DNA from: Pandoraea aquatica
Lineage (GTDB): Bacteria > Pseudomonadota > Gammaproteobacteria > Burkholderiales > Burkholderiaceae
Reading direction: 5' to 3'
DNA: 64,000 nucleotides
Assembly: GCF_902459565.1 (NCBI RefSeq)
Contig: NZ_CABPSN010000001.1
Coordinates: 1,178,001-1,242,000 of the forward strand
A model generated the notes under the pieces. The model saw only the letters and a program-made list of their open reading frames with translations, was not told the origin of the DNA and searched no databases. Position numbers and translations under genes: made by a program. Of this stretch, positions 8,929 to 20,900 are shown in pieces (position 1 is the first letter of the stretch; the number at the start of each line of letters is the position of its first letter).

Positions 8929-11900
8929 GAGTAGCCTCCGCGCCGAGCAGCGCCTGCAGCGCCTCGGGGGAAAGCGATTCCATTTCACGCAGTGCGGCTT
9001 GCAGGTCGTCGTCGGCGACCGCCGGGATGGCGGGTGTCGCTCCGGTCATCTCGTCAAGGGCTTCCGCCAGCGCCGTCAATCGGCTCGCTTCGAAGAGGGT
9101 GCGCAGCGGCACGTCGAGCGAGAGCGCATCGCGCAGCCGCGAGGCGACCTGCGTCGCGAGCAGCGAATGGCCGCCGAGCGCGAAGAAGTCGTCGTGACGC
9201 CCCACGCGCGGCACGCTCAGCACGTCCTGCCAGATCGAGGCGATGCGCGCTTCGATGCCGTCGCGCGGTGCTTCGAACTGCGCCGCACCGGCGGCTTCAG
9301 GCACCGGCAACGCGCGCCGGTCGAGCTTGCCGTTCGGCGTGAGCGGCAAGGCATCCAGACGCAGCCACTGGCCCGGCACCATGTAAGCGGGCAATTCACC
9401 ACCCAAATGGGTGCGCAAACGCGACCACAACGCGGCGGTATCGACGTCGGCGGCGCGGTCCAGCGGCGACACCACGTACGCCACCAGTTGCTCGCCCGCA
9501 CCGTCGTCCCGCACAAGAACGGCGGCGTCCGTCACATCTTCATGGCGCAGCAGTTGCGACTCGATCTCGCCCAGCTCGATGCGAAAGCCCCGCAGCTTGA
9601 CCTGTGCGTCACCCCGGCCGAGGTAGTCGAGCGTGCCGTCCGCCAGCCGTCGCGCACGGTCGCCGCTGCGATACATGCGCTCGCCCGGTGCGCCCTTGGG
9701 GTCCGGCACGAAGCGCTCGGCCGTGAGGCCCGCCTGTCCCAGATACCCGCGCGCCAGCCCCTCGCCGCACACGTACAGATCGCCTGCGACACCCGGCGGC
9801 ACCTCATTCAGTCCGGCGTCCAGCACGCGCCAGTCGAGGTCGGCAATCGGCTCGCCGATGGGTGACCCCGTCGTGTCGTCCCGATGCAGCACATGCTGGC
9901 TGACGTGCACCGTCGTCTCCGTGATGCCGTACATATTGGTCAGACGCGTCGCCTCACCAAAACGCTGCCACCACGCAGCGAGTCGCGCGGGCGTGAGTGC
10001 TTCGCCGCCGAAGACGATGTGGCGCAGCGTGGTCGACGTCGCGGCCGACGGCATCGCGCCGAGCCATTGATAGAACGCCGAGGGGGTCTGGTTGAGCACC
10101 GTCACGCCTTCGTTGGCGACGAGCGCCCACATCGCAGCCGGGTCGCGCGCGGTGTCCTGCGACACGACCACGAGCCGCGCGCCATGCGCGAGCGCACCGA
10201 AGATTTCCCAGACCGAGAAGTCGAAGGCGTACGAATGGAACATCGTCCAGACGTCGTTCGCATCGAAGGCGAAGTCCTGCGACGTGCCGGTGAGCAGTCG
10301 CATCAGGTTGCGATGCGTCAGTTGCGCACCCTTCGGACGCCCCGTCGACCCGGACGTGTAGATCACGTAAGCCAGCTGATCGACGTGGACGTCGCGCGCC
10401 GGTGCGTGATCCGGCAGCGTGGCGTCTGCGAGCATCGATTCGAGGGTCATCGCCTTGCCCGGCAGCCACGACGCCCCGGCCAGCGATGCCTGCGTGATCG
10501 CGTGCGTCACCCCGGCGTCTTCCACCATGTAGCTCAGACGCTCGGCCGGATACGCCGGGTCGAGCGGCACATACGCAGCGCCCGCCTTGAGAATGCCCAA
10601 CATGGCGACGATCAGGTCCGTGCTGCGCGACATGGCCAGCCCGACACGCGCCTCGGGCGCAACGCCTGCGCGAATGAGCGCATGCGCGATACGGTTCGCG
10701 CGAGTGACGAGGTCTGTGTACGAAACGCGCGTGTTGGCGTCGCACACGGCAATCGCGTCGCCCCGCCCGGCGGCCTGCGCGTCGATCACGGCATGCACGG
10801 GCAGCGGCACGGCAACGCTCACTCGCTTGCGGCCCTTGCCTTGCCCCTGCGCCACCGCATCGCTCGTCGTCATCGCCAGTCGCGCGACGGGTGTCGTGGC
10901 CTGCGTCATGGCGACGTCCAGCAGCGTCAGCCACTGCTCGCCGAGGCGACGCACCGTCGGCGCATCGAACACGTCGCAGGCATACGTCAGCCAGCCCCGC
11001 AGTGCGCCCGACTCGTCTTCCTCCGTATCGAGCGCGAGGTCGACCTGCGCATGATGCGCACGGCGCTCGATAGCCTGCATCGTCACACCGGCCAGATCGC
11101 TCAGCGGCGCGAAAGCGCGTTTCTGGTGATTGATGGACACCTGGAACAACGGATGCCGCGACGCGCTGCGCACCGGCGCGAGGTGTTCCACCAGCCGTTC
11201 GAAAGGCACATCGGCATGCTGTTGCGCCCCAAGCAGTTGATCTCGCACCTGCGTGACGAGCGCGGCAAACGTCGTCGGCGATTCGATCTGCGAGCGCAGC
11301 ACCTGCGTGTTGACGAAGAAGCCCACCACAGGCTCGACGGCTTCATGTGCGCGCCCGGCCACGGGCATCCCCGTGCGCACATCGCCCTCGCCGGTGACGC
11401 GATGCATCAGCAGATGGAAGGCGGCGGCCATGACCATGAACCGGGTGACGCCGTGCTCGCGCGCGAAACGGTCGAGCCGCGCGGGCAAGCCCGGTGGCAT
11501 CGTGAGGTCGATGCTGGCCCCCGCGCCGTCCCGAACGACGGGGCGTGCCCGGTCGAACGGCAAAGCCAGCTCCGGATGCGTCGTGCCAAGCTGCTGACGC
11601 CAGTAGGCAAGTTGCGCGGCTTGCGCCGGCCCCGTCAGTTGTTCACGTTGCCACACGGCATAGTCGCCGTAGCGCAGCGATGAAGCCGATGCGTCGCGCA
11701 CCGGTTGAGTCCCACCGGCATGTGCACGGTAAGCGCGCGCCAGATCCGCCACCAACAGGTTCATCGACCAGCCGTCCGAGATCAGGTGATGCATCACCAG
11801 CATCAGCACATGCGACCGGTCGTCCAGTTGCATGAGATGGACGCGCCAGAGCGGCCCGTTGGCCAGATCGAAGGCGCCAAGCGTCAGCGCCTCCAGACGC

Positions 11901-14900
11901 GCTTGTACGGCAGCATCCGCAGCGTCTCCGGACGTCCCCGGCGCAACGGCGTCGTGCGTGAACGCGACCGGCAGCGCGGCGTGTACGCGTTGCGCCGGTG
12001 CGCCGCCCTCGGTGGCACTCACCTCGATGGTCGTGCGCAACACGTCGTGCCAGTCCGACAGCGTCTGCAAGGCGCGCTCAAGCGCATCGGCCTGCAACGG
12101 TCCATCCAGACGCAGCGCACCGGCGATGTGATACGCCCCCGCGCGCGGTGCCATCTGCGTCTCCAGCCACACGCGCATCTGCGACGACGACAGCGGGAAC
12201 GTGCTGCGACGGTCGTCCCCACGCGTCGGCCCGGTGACGGCCGGTGGTATTTGCGCAGACTTCGCTTCGGCAGGCGCCGCCAGCGTCGCCAGTCGCGCCA
12301 CCGTCGGATGCGACGCCAGATGCTGCGGCCCGACCTTGATGCCGCGCTTGCGCAGTCGTGCAATCACCTGCAACGCGAGAATCGAGTCACCGCCGATGTC
12401 GAAAAACGCATCGTGACGGCCGACCTGCTCGCGCTTGAGCACCTGACACCAGATCGCGGCGATGTCGGCTTCCGCACCGTCGTGCGGCAATTCCACCGAC
12501 GCCGCGCCCGCGCTCTCCTTCGTGGTGCCGACGCTATCGGTCAGCGCCAGCAAGGCGCGACGATCCACCTTTCCGTTCGCCGTGAGCGGCAGCGTGTCGA
12601 CACCGTCGATTCGCGCTGGCACCCACGCGGACGGGAGTGCCCCGGTCAGCGCGGTACGCACGACGTCAGTCGTCGCATCGCCTGTGAAGACGCCGTGCAG
12701 CCATGCGTCACCCGGCCCGTCATGACGGGCAACGACCACGGCGTCGATCACCCCTGGCACGCGACGCATTGCCTGCGCCACTTCCGCCGGTTCCACGCGA
12801 TAGCCGCGAATCTTGACCTGATCGTCCATACGGCCGAGGTAGACCACGGCACCGTCGGTGCGCTGCACCGCACGGTCGCCGGTGCGATACAGCCGCGCGC
12901 CTGAACCCCACGGATCCGGCACGAAGCGCTCGGCCGTCTGTGCGGGGGCACCGAGATACCCCCGGGCCAGCCCGGCACCGCCCAGATACAGCTCGCCGGC
13001 TACACCCGGCGGCACCGGGTTCAGGTCTGCATCGAGCACATGCGCGTGCAGGTTCGCCAACGGACGACCGACAGGCACAGGTGCCTCCGCGACGTCGCCT
13101 AAGGCATGTGTCAGCGCGCCAACAGTCGTCTCCGTCGGGCCGTAATGATTGAGGACAGCCAACCCCGGACGCGCCGCCCGGATCTGCGCAACGAACGACG
13201 GATCGAGCGATTCCCCCCCCGTCACCAGCACCGCGCGCGGCAACACCGCTGTGCCCGCTGCGTCGAAGAGTCCTTTCAAGTGACCCGGCACGATCTTGAG
13301 CACGTCGATGGGGCGCGCTGCGCACCACTCGGCAAAGCGTTGCGCGTCGAATGCGCACGCTTGCGGCACGAGATACAGCGGACGGCCGAGCGCAAGTGCG
13401 CCGAACAACGTCGTGTGACCGAGATCGGCGGCGACGGTCGACGCCATCGCAAAACCACCGGCCTCGTTCGCCGCTTCCAGACCGCCCTCACGAAGGCGCG
13501 CCGCGACCGCCTGCACGTAGTTGTGCAGCGCGCCGCGACTGACGACGACGCCCTTCGGCTCGCCCGTCGACCCCGAGGTGTAGATGACGTAAGCCGCCTG
13601 CGCCGGATGGGTGCGGACCGGCGTCGGGGCTTTCGTGCTGACGTTCGCGTCCGCAATGTCGCGCCAGCGAACCAGCGACGCGTGCGTGATCGCAGGTGCC
13701 TGATCGTCGACGATCACCGCCTTCGCACCACTGGCACTCACCAGCTTCTCCAGACGCGCCACCGGTTGCGTCGGGTCGAGCGGGACATAAGCCGCACCGG
13801 CCTTCCACACGCCCAGAATCGCGCCAGCCAGCGCTGCGCTGCGCGGCAGACAGACGGCGACGCGATCCTCCGGGCCGATCCCCTGTGCTTGCAACTTGAC
13901 TGCCAGACGGCTCGCGACCGCGTCGAGTTCGTTGCGGCGGTACGTCGCGTCCTCACCTTCGGCGGCCAGCGCCGCGCCATCACGGGCGACATGCGCCTGC
14001 CAGTCGTCAAGAAAGTCATTCGACGGCCAGACAACGCTCTCGGCCGTCTGTGGTGCCTCATTCGTCAGTCCGATCTGCCCTACCGGCGTGGACGCCGTGG
14101 TCGACATGCCTAGGCTGTCCGCCACCGCACCGAGCAACGCGACGAACTGCTCGCCGAGTGCTTGCACGGCCGCATCGTCGAAGCGCTCACGGGCGAACGC
14201 CAGCACGAGACGCAAACCGTCGTGCTGCTCGACGATCAGCGACAGCGGATAGTTGTTGCGCGCCTGCGTGCCGCGTTCCAGCAGCGACAGCCGCAGTCCG
14301 TCTTCACGCTGACCGAGCAACGCGGCATCGAGCGGATAGTTTTCGAAGACGACGATGCTCTCGAACAGCGCACCGTCAGCGCTTTCTCCATCGCGCTCAT
14401 TGTCCCGCTGCGCTTCGCGCGTGATGGCGGACAGCGCGACATGCTCATGCTCACGCGACTGCGCCGTTTGTGTCTGAAGATCGCGCAGCCAGTCGACGAC
14501 CGGACGACGCGCGTCGAACGTGGCCCGCACCGGCAGCGTGTTGATGAACAGACCCGCCATGCGTTCGATGCCCGGCACGGCCGCAGAGCGGCCTGAGGCC
14601 GTCACGCCGAACACCACGTCGCGCAATCCGGCATGACGCGCCAGCAGCAGTGCCCATGCGCCCTGACACAACGTGCCCGGCGTCACGCCTGCGCGACGGG
14701 CGGCGTCGCACCACGTCTGCCATTGCGCGGGGGGGAGCGTCCATGCCGCTTCACCGTGCCCTGCCGCGTCAGTGGTCGTACGATCCTGACGCGCGGCAGG
14801 CAGCGGCGTCGGCACGCCTACGCCGTCCAGCAATTGCCGCCAGTGGGCGAGCGATGCGCTGGCATCCAGTTCACGCTGCCACACCGCAAACTCAGCGAAC

Positions 14901-17900
14901 GACGGTGCGGCCTGCCCCCCGCCGTCCGTCGATGCCACGCCCTTCGCCAACGCGGCGTAACGCGACATCACGTCGCTCAGAATCAGGCCCGTGCTCCAGC
15001 CGTCGAGCGTGACGTGGTGGCTACTCCACAGCAGCCACCAGCGCGACTCGCTCACACGGATCAACGCCAGACACGGACGATGCGCCTGCACGAACGAGAA
15101 ACCGGCGGCACGCTCGGCCGCGAAACGGGCGTCCAGACGCGCGTGTTGTTCCGTCTCGCTCAACTTGCGCCAGTCCTCCTGCGGCAGCAAATCGGCCGCC
15201 GTAGCCACCGTCTCGCGTCCGTGCACCAGCAGCAACGGCAGTTCGCCGATGTCGCTCACATAGGCTGTGCGCAACGCAGCATGACGCACGACCGCCTCAC
15301 GCCATGCTTGTGCAAACGCGCTCGCATCGAGTTCGCCGTCGATCACGAAGCCCTTCTGATAGAAGTACGGATCGGCGGTGCCCTGTTGCTGCGAGTAGAA
15401 CAGCAGCCCTTGTTGCATCGATGTGGCGGGTACGACGGCCTCGATCTGCTGCATCGACGCGGGCAGTGCCGCGAGTTGTTCGTGCGAGAGGCCTGCGTGC
15501 GGAAAGTCTTCGGCGACGACCGGTTCGTGACTAGGCAGCGTCTCCGCCAGCGCACGCAGCGTCGCCCCGATCTCGTCGACGAGCGCCTGAACGTCGTCTC
15601 CCGCGAGACGCGCGCGGTCGTAGCGGCAAACGAGTCGTAGCGTGTCGTCGCGCTGCCAGATGTCGAGCGTCAGCCAGTTCGGCGGCGGCACGTCGGACTC
15701 GTGCGACAGGCCCCCGTCAACGATGCCATCCGCGTCGGTGCGTCCGAGGAAGTTGACCGTGACATTGCCTGCGGGCAGCGCGTCGAGCGTCTGACGGGCC
15801 TGCGGTGCGCCGAGGTAACGCAGCGCGGCGTAGCTCGCGCCATCGTGCGGCACACGTCGCCAGGCTTCGCGAGCCGCAGCCAGCGTGCGTTCGGGTGTGC
15901 TACCGACCGCAATGGCGAGCGGCCACGCCGCCGTGAACCAGCCGAGCGTGCGCGAGAGATCACCCAGCCCTTCGCCGCCACGGCCATGCCCTTCGACGTG
16001 GACGACATAACGCTGTGCACCCGCACGCCGGGCCAACGTGTGTGCGACGGCGGCACTCAGTGCCTCATGCATCCGCACACGGCGCAGTTGCGTGAGCGGC
16101 ACGGCAATGTCTGCCGACCACGTATGTTCGATCTCGCCGGTCCCCGCCGCTGTGGTCTCCGGCTTCGCGATATCCACCGAATCCACGGCACCGGCCAGCG
16201 CCTGCTGCCAGACCTCCAGCGCGGCCGCTGCGGCGTCGCTCTGCGTCCAGTCATGCCAGCGCTGCGCCCATTCGCGCATCGACTGACCGACGGCAGGCAA
16301 TGGCTGCGCTCCCTGTCCTGTCCCGAGCGCCGTTTGCAGGTCGTCCAGCAGAATGCGCCACGACACCCCGTCGATCACCAGATGGTGCGCCACGAGGAAG
16401 CAACGCAGCTCACCCGCCTCCGTGCGCACCAGCAGCGCACGTAACAGCGGACCGTCGGCCAGCGACAGGCTGCGTTGGGCCTGCGCGAGTGCGTCGGCAA
16501 GCTGTGCGTCGTCGCACATCGCCGCGTGCCAGAGCAGATCGTCGGCCGCGTGCGGCGCAACGTAACGTGCCTGCCATTGACCGTCATGCTCGGTGAACCG
16601 CAACCGGAGCGCATCGTGATGCTTCACGACGGTAGCCAGCGCTTCACGAAGCGCCGTCAGGTCCGTGCCTTCGGGCAACGTCACTTCGACCCATTGGTTC
16701 CAGTGATCGCGGCGCGCGATGGGCTGACGGAAGAACCAAGCCTGCACGGGCGTGAGCGGCACCGCGCCTTCGAGCGGTTCGGGCGCACGCGTCGAGGCGG
16801 CCGCTTCACCGACCGCACGCGCCTGTGCCGCGAGACGTGCAAGCGTCTGGTGACGGAACACATCCTGCGCGCCGACTTGCCAGCCCGCCTGACGCGCGCG
16901 TCCGACCATCTGCAACGCGACGATGGAATCGCCGCCCAGCGCGAAGAAATTGTCGTCGCGACTCACCGACGGCACGCGCAGCAGATCCTGCCAGACGGCC
17001 GCCAGCGCGCACTCGGCCTCGCTCTGCGGTGCCCGTCCGCCCGCGCTGCCCCAGACCGGCGCAGGCAACGCCGCCCGGTCGCGCTTGCCGTTGGGCAGCT
17101 TCGGCAACGTATCCAGCACGATCACGAGCGACGGCACCAGATAGTCCGGCAGACGACGCGACAGCGCCACGCGCAGCGCTTCGCCATCGAGCCCCTTGCC
17201 CGCGACGTAGGCGACGAGTTGATCGCCTGCCGGTCCGGCTGCCACCACCGCCAGCGCGTCGTCGACGCCCGGCTCGCGCAGCAACTGCGTCTCGACTTCA
17301 CCCGGCTCGATACGGAAACCGCGCACCTTCACCTGCTGGTCGAATCGACCGAGGTAGACGAGCGTGCCGTCGGCCAGTCGACGCACCCGGTCGCCCGTGC
17401 GATACATGCGTGCGCCCGGCTCGCCGCGCGGGTCCGGCACGAAGCGTTCGGCCGTGAGCGCAGCACGTCCGAGATACCCGCGCGCCACGCCCTCACCCCC
17501 GAGGTACAGTTCGCCCACCGCGCCGAGCGGCACTTCGCCGAGCCACGGATCGAGCACCCATGCGTGACGGCGACCCACCGGCTCGCCAATCGGTGCGTAC
17601 GCCTGACCCGCGATCTGTGCGGCCGGCTGAGCATCCAGCACCCCGTCGATGGACCATGCAACGGGTGTCATCACGGTCTCGGTCGGACCGTAACCGTTGA
17701 TCGTCTGCGCCGGACGGAACATCGCCTGTGCTGCGCGCAACGCAGGCCATGCCATCGCTTCGCCACCGAACGAGAGCAGACGCAGCGCCGGTGCGCCCGT
17801 CGCCCCGCTCGTGGCGAGACGGCAAAGATAGGCGGTCGGGAAGCCGGCGTTCGTCACGCCGTGACTGCGCATCGCGTCGACCATCGTCTGCGGGGCCCAG

Positions 17901-20900
17901 TGACGTTCGTCCGCAATGAACAGCGACGCGCCGCAGATCATCGGCGCCATCCACCGTTCGTGCGCGCCGTCGAAGTTGATCGAGAGCACGTGCAGCTCGC
18001 AGACCTCGGGCGTGAGGCGGTATTGCGCGCCGGTCGCTACGCAATGCATGGCGAGCGGGCCGTGTGCCACCGCTACGCCCTTCGGCGTGCCGGTCGAGCC
18101 GGACGTGTAAATCAGATAAGCCAGTTGGTCGGGATGGAGCGAGACCGCCGGCGAATGTTCTGGCAGCGAGGCGTCGGCCATGAGGTCGGCCACCACGGCG
18201 CGACGCGCTGGGAGCCATGGTGCGTCGGCCAACACCGCTTCAGTGAGCGCCAGCGAAATGCCTGCGTCGTCGATGATCTGCGCCAGCCGCTCGGGCGGGT
18301 AAGACGGATCGAGCGGCACGAATGCACAGCCGGCCTTCATGATGCCGAGCAGCCCGGCGATCATGCCCGTCTGACGCGACATCGCCAGTCCGATGCGCGC
18401 CTCCGGTTGAACACCCTGCGCGAGCAACCAATGTGCGATGCGGTTGGCTCCACGCACGAGTTCCGCGTACGTGAGCGTACCGGCTTCGTCCCGCAACGCG
18501 ATGGCGGACGGTTGCTGCTGCGCCTGCACGTCGATCAGCGATGGGACACTTTGAAACGGTGACGAGGCTTCTGCGAGCGCAGTGCGATGCCCGGCACCGT
18601 CCAACGCGCTTTCAAAGGCAACGTCGAGCGACGCCAGCGGCTGCGTCGGGAGCGCGAGCAGCGTCGCCAGCCCGGCGCACCAGTCCGCACCAAGGCGTTC
18701 GATGGTCGGCGCGTCGAACAAATCCGTCGGGAAAGTAAGACGAGCGCGCAGCGTCACGCCGTCGAGCGGATCGGCACCCTTGCCTGCCGACGCCTCGTGA
18801 AGCTCGTCGATGTCGAGCGCGAGGTCGTACTGCGCGCCACCGGTCAGCGGCTGTGCGACCACATTCAGGCCCGCAGGCCAGCCCGTCGCGGCGCGCGAAG
18901 CCGCAGCATTCGCCACGTGATGATTCAACATCACCTGGAACAACGGCGATTGTCCGAGGCTACGCTGCGGCGCGATGCGCTCCACCACACGCTCGAACGG
19001 CGCTTCGCGGTGCGCCTGCGAGTCCAGCGCCCCGTCGCGCACCTGCATCACCAGTCGGTCGAAGTCGGCCGCCGGGTCGATCTGCGCACGCCAAACCTGC
19101 GTGTTGACGAGGCAACCGAGCATGCGCTCCAGTCCTGCCACGTCGCGCTGCGCAATCGGCACGCCCACGCGGATATCGGTCTCGCCCGCATAACGGTGCA
19201 GCAACCATTGGAACGACGCGGCCAACACGATGAACGGCGTCGCCTTGCGTTGTGCCGCGAAGGTCAGCACGTCGCGCGTGAGACCCGCCGGGAATTCGAA
19301 CGCGAGCGTCTGCCCCGCGCCGCTGCGCAACGCGCCACGCGAACGGTCGACCGGCAACGCGAGCACGGGCGACGGTTCCGGCAGACGCGCCTGCCACCAG
19401 TCGAGCTGACGGCCGAGCGCCTCGCCATCGACGCGGGCATGCTGCCAATGGGCATGATCTCCTGGCTGGACAGGCACCGGCGCCAGCACCGGCGCCTCGC
19501 CACCGGCGAATCCGCTGTAAGCGCGGGCCAGCTCGTCGACCAGCAAGGTCATCGACCAGGCGTCCGTCAGCAGATGGTGCAGGACGAAGACGATTCGATG
19601 CGCCTCATCCGACATGCGAATCGACGCCACGCGCCACGGTGCGACAGTGTCTAGCGCAAACGGCTGCGCAAGCAACGCATCGGTCAGACGGGACGCGGCG
19701 GCGTCGGGGTTCGCATCGCCCGACACATCGTGGCTGACGAGCGGCACGTCGGCCTTCGCGTGCACGATCTGCACAGCGACGCCGTCGCGCTCGTCGAACG
19801 TTGTGCGCAAGGCATCGTGACGGGCCGCGATCACTTCGAGCGCGCGCGAGAACGCGGTCGCGTCGAAGCGTCCCTTAACGAGCAACTGTCCGCCGACGTG
19901 ATACGCCGCGCTGTTCGCCGGATCGAGACGATGGACGAACCATAGCCGGGACTGCGCAAAGGACTGACGGAAAACACGCGTGTCCGGGGTTTGTGCGAGC
20001 GGTGTCGCGGGCGGGATTTTCTGCCCGGCGTCGATGGCTTGCGCGCCCGATACAGGCGCGAGCTTCGCCAGCTCTCGCACCCACTCTCCCAGCCGCGCAT
20101 GTTCGTACAGCGAGGCGGGCGTCGCCTTCACGCCGAGACGTTCATGCACGCGCGCCAGCACCTGCATGGCGAGCAACGAACTGCCGCCGCACAGGAAGAA
20201 ATGATCGTCCGCGCGGACCTGCTCGCGCCCCAGCACTTCGCGCCAGATCTGCGCGACGGCGTCGAATGTGGCGTCCTGCGCCTGCGCATCGGGCTTGTCG
20301 TTCGACGACGCGCTTGCCGCATCGTCGCCGACAATCGCACCGTTCTGCCACGTCGCCCATGCATCGAGTGATCCATCGCGCCAGCCCTTCGCACAGGCAC
20401 TACGCTGTAACTTGCCGCTCGACGTCTTGGGCAGCGCACCCGGATTGAGCAGCACGACGACCGACGCCGCTTGCTGACAGACGTCGGAGACCGCCACGGC
20501 GATCACCTCGGCCAGCGTCTGCGGCGGCACCATCTTCTGCACGCCCCGACCGACTTCCGCCGCAATGCCGATGCCCGGCTCACCGTCGATGTCGACGGCG
20601 AACGCCGTCACACGGCCCTTGCGCACGAGTTCGACGTCCGCCTCAACGGCCTTCTCCAGATCCTGCGGATACAGGTTATGGCCGCGCACGATGATGACGT
20701 CTTTGCAACGGCCTGTGATGTACAACTGATCGCCGTGCACGAAGCCGAGGTCGCCCGTGCGCAGCCAGCGCTTGCCGTCCGCCTGCACGAAGGTGCGTGC
20801 GCTCGCCTCCTCGTTGCGCCAGTAGCCCTGCGCCACGCTCGGCCCGCTTACCCATATCTCGCCAACGCCGCCCGTTCCAACCACGGACGGCGCGACGTCC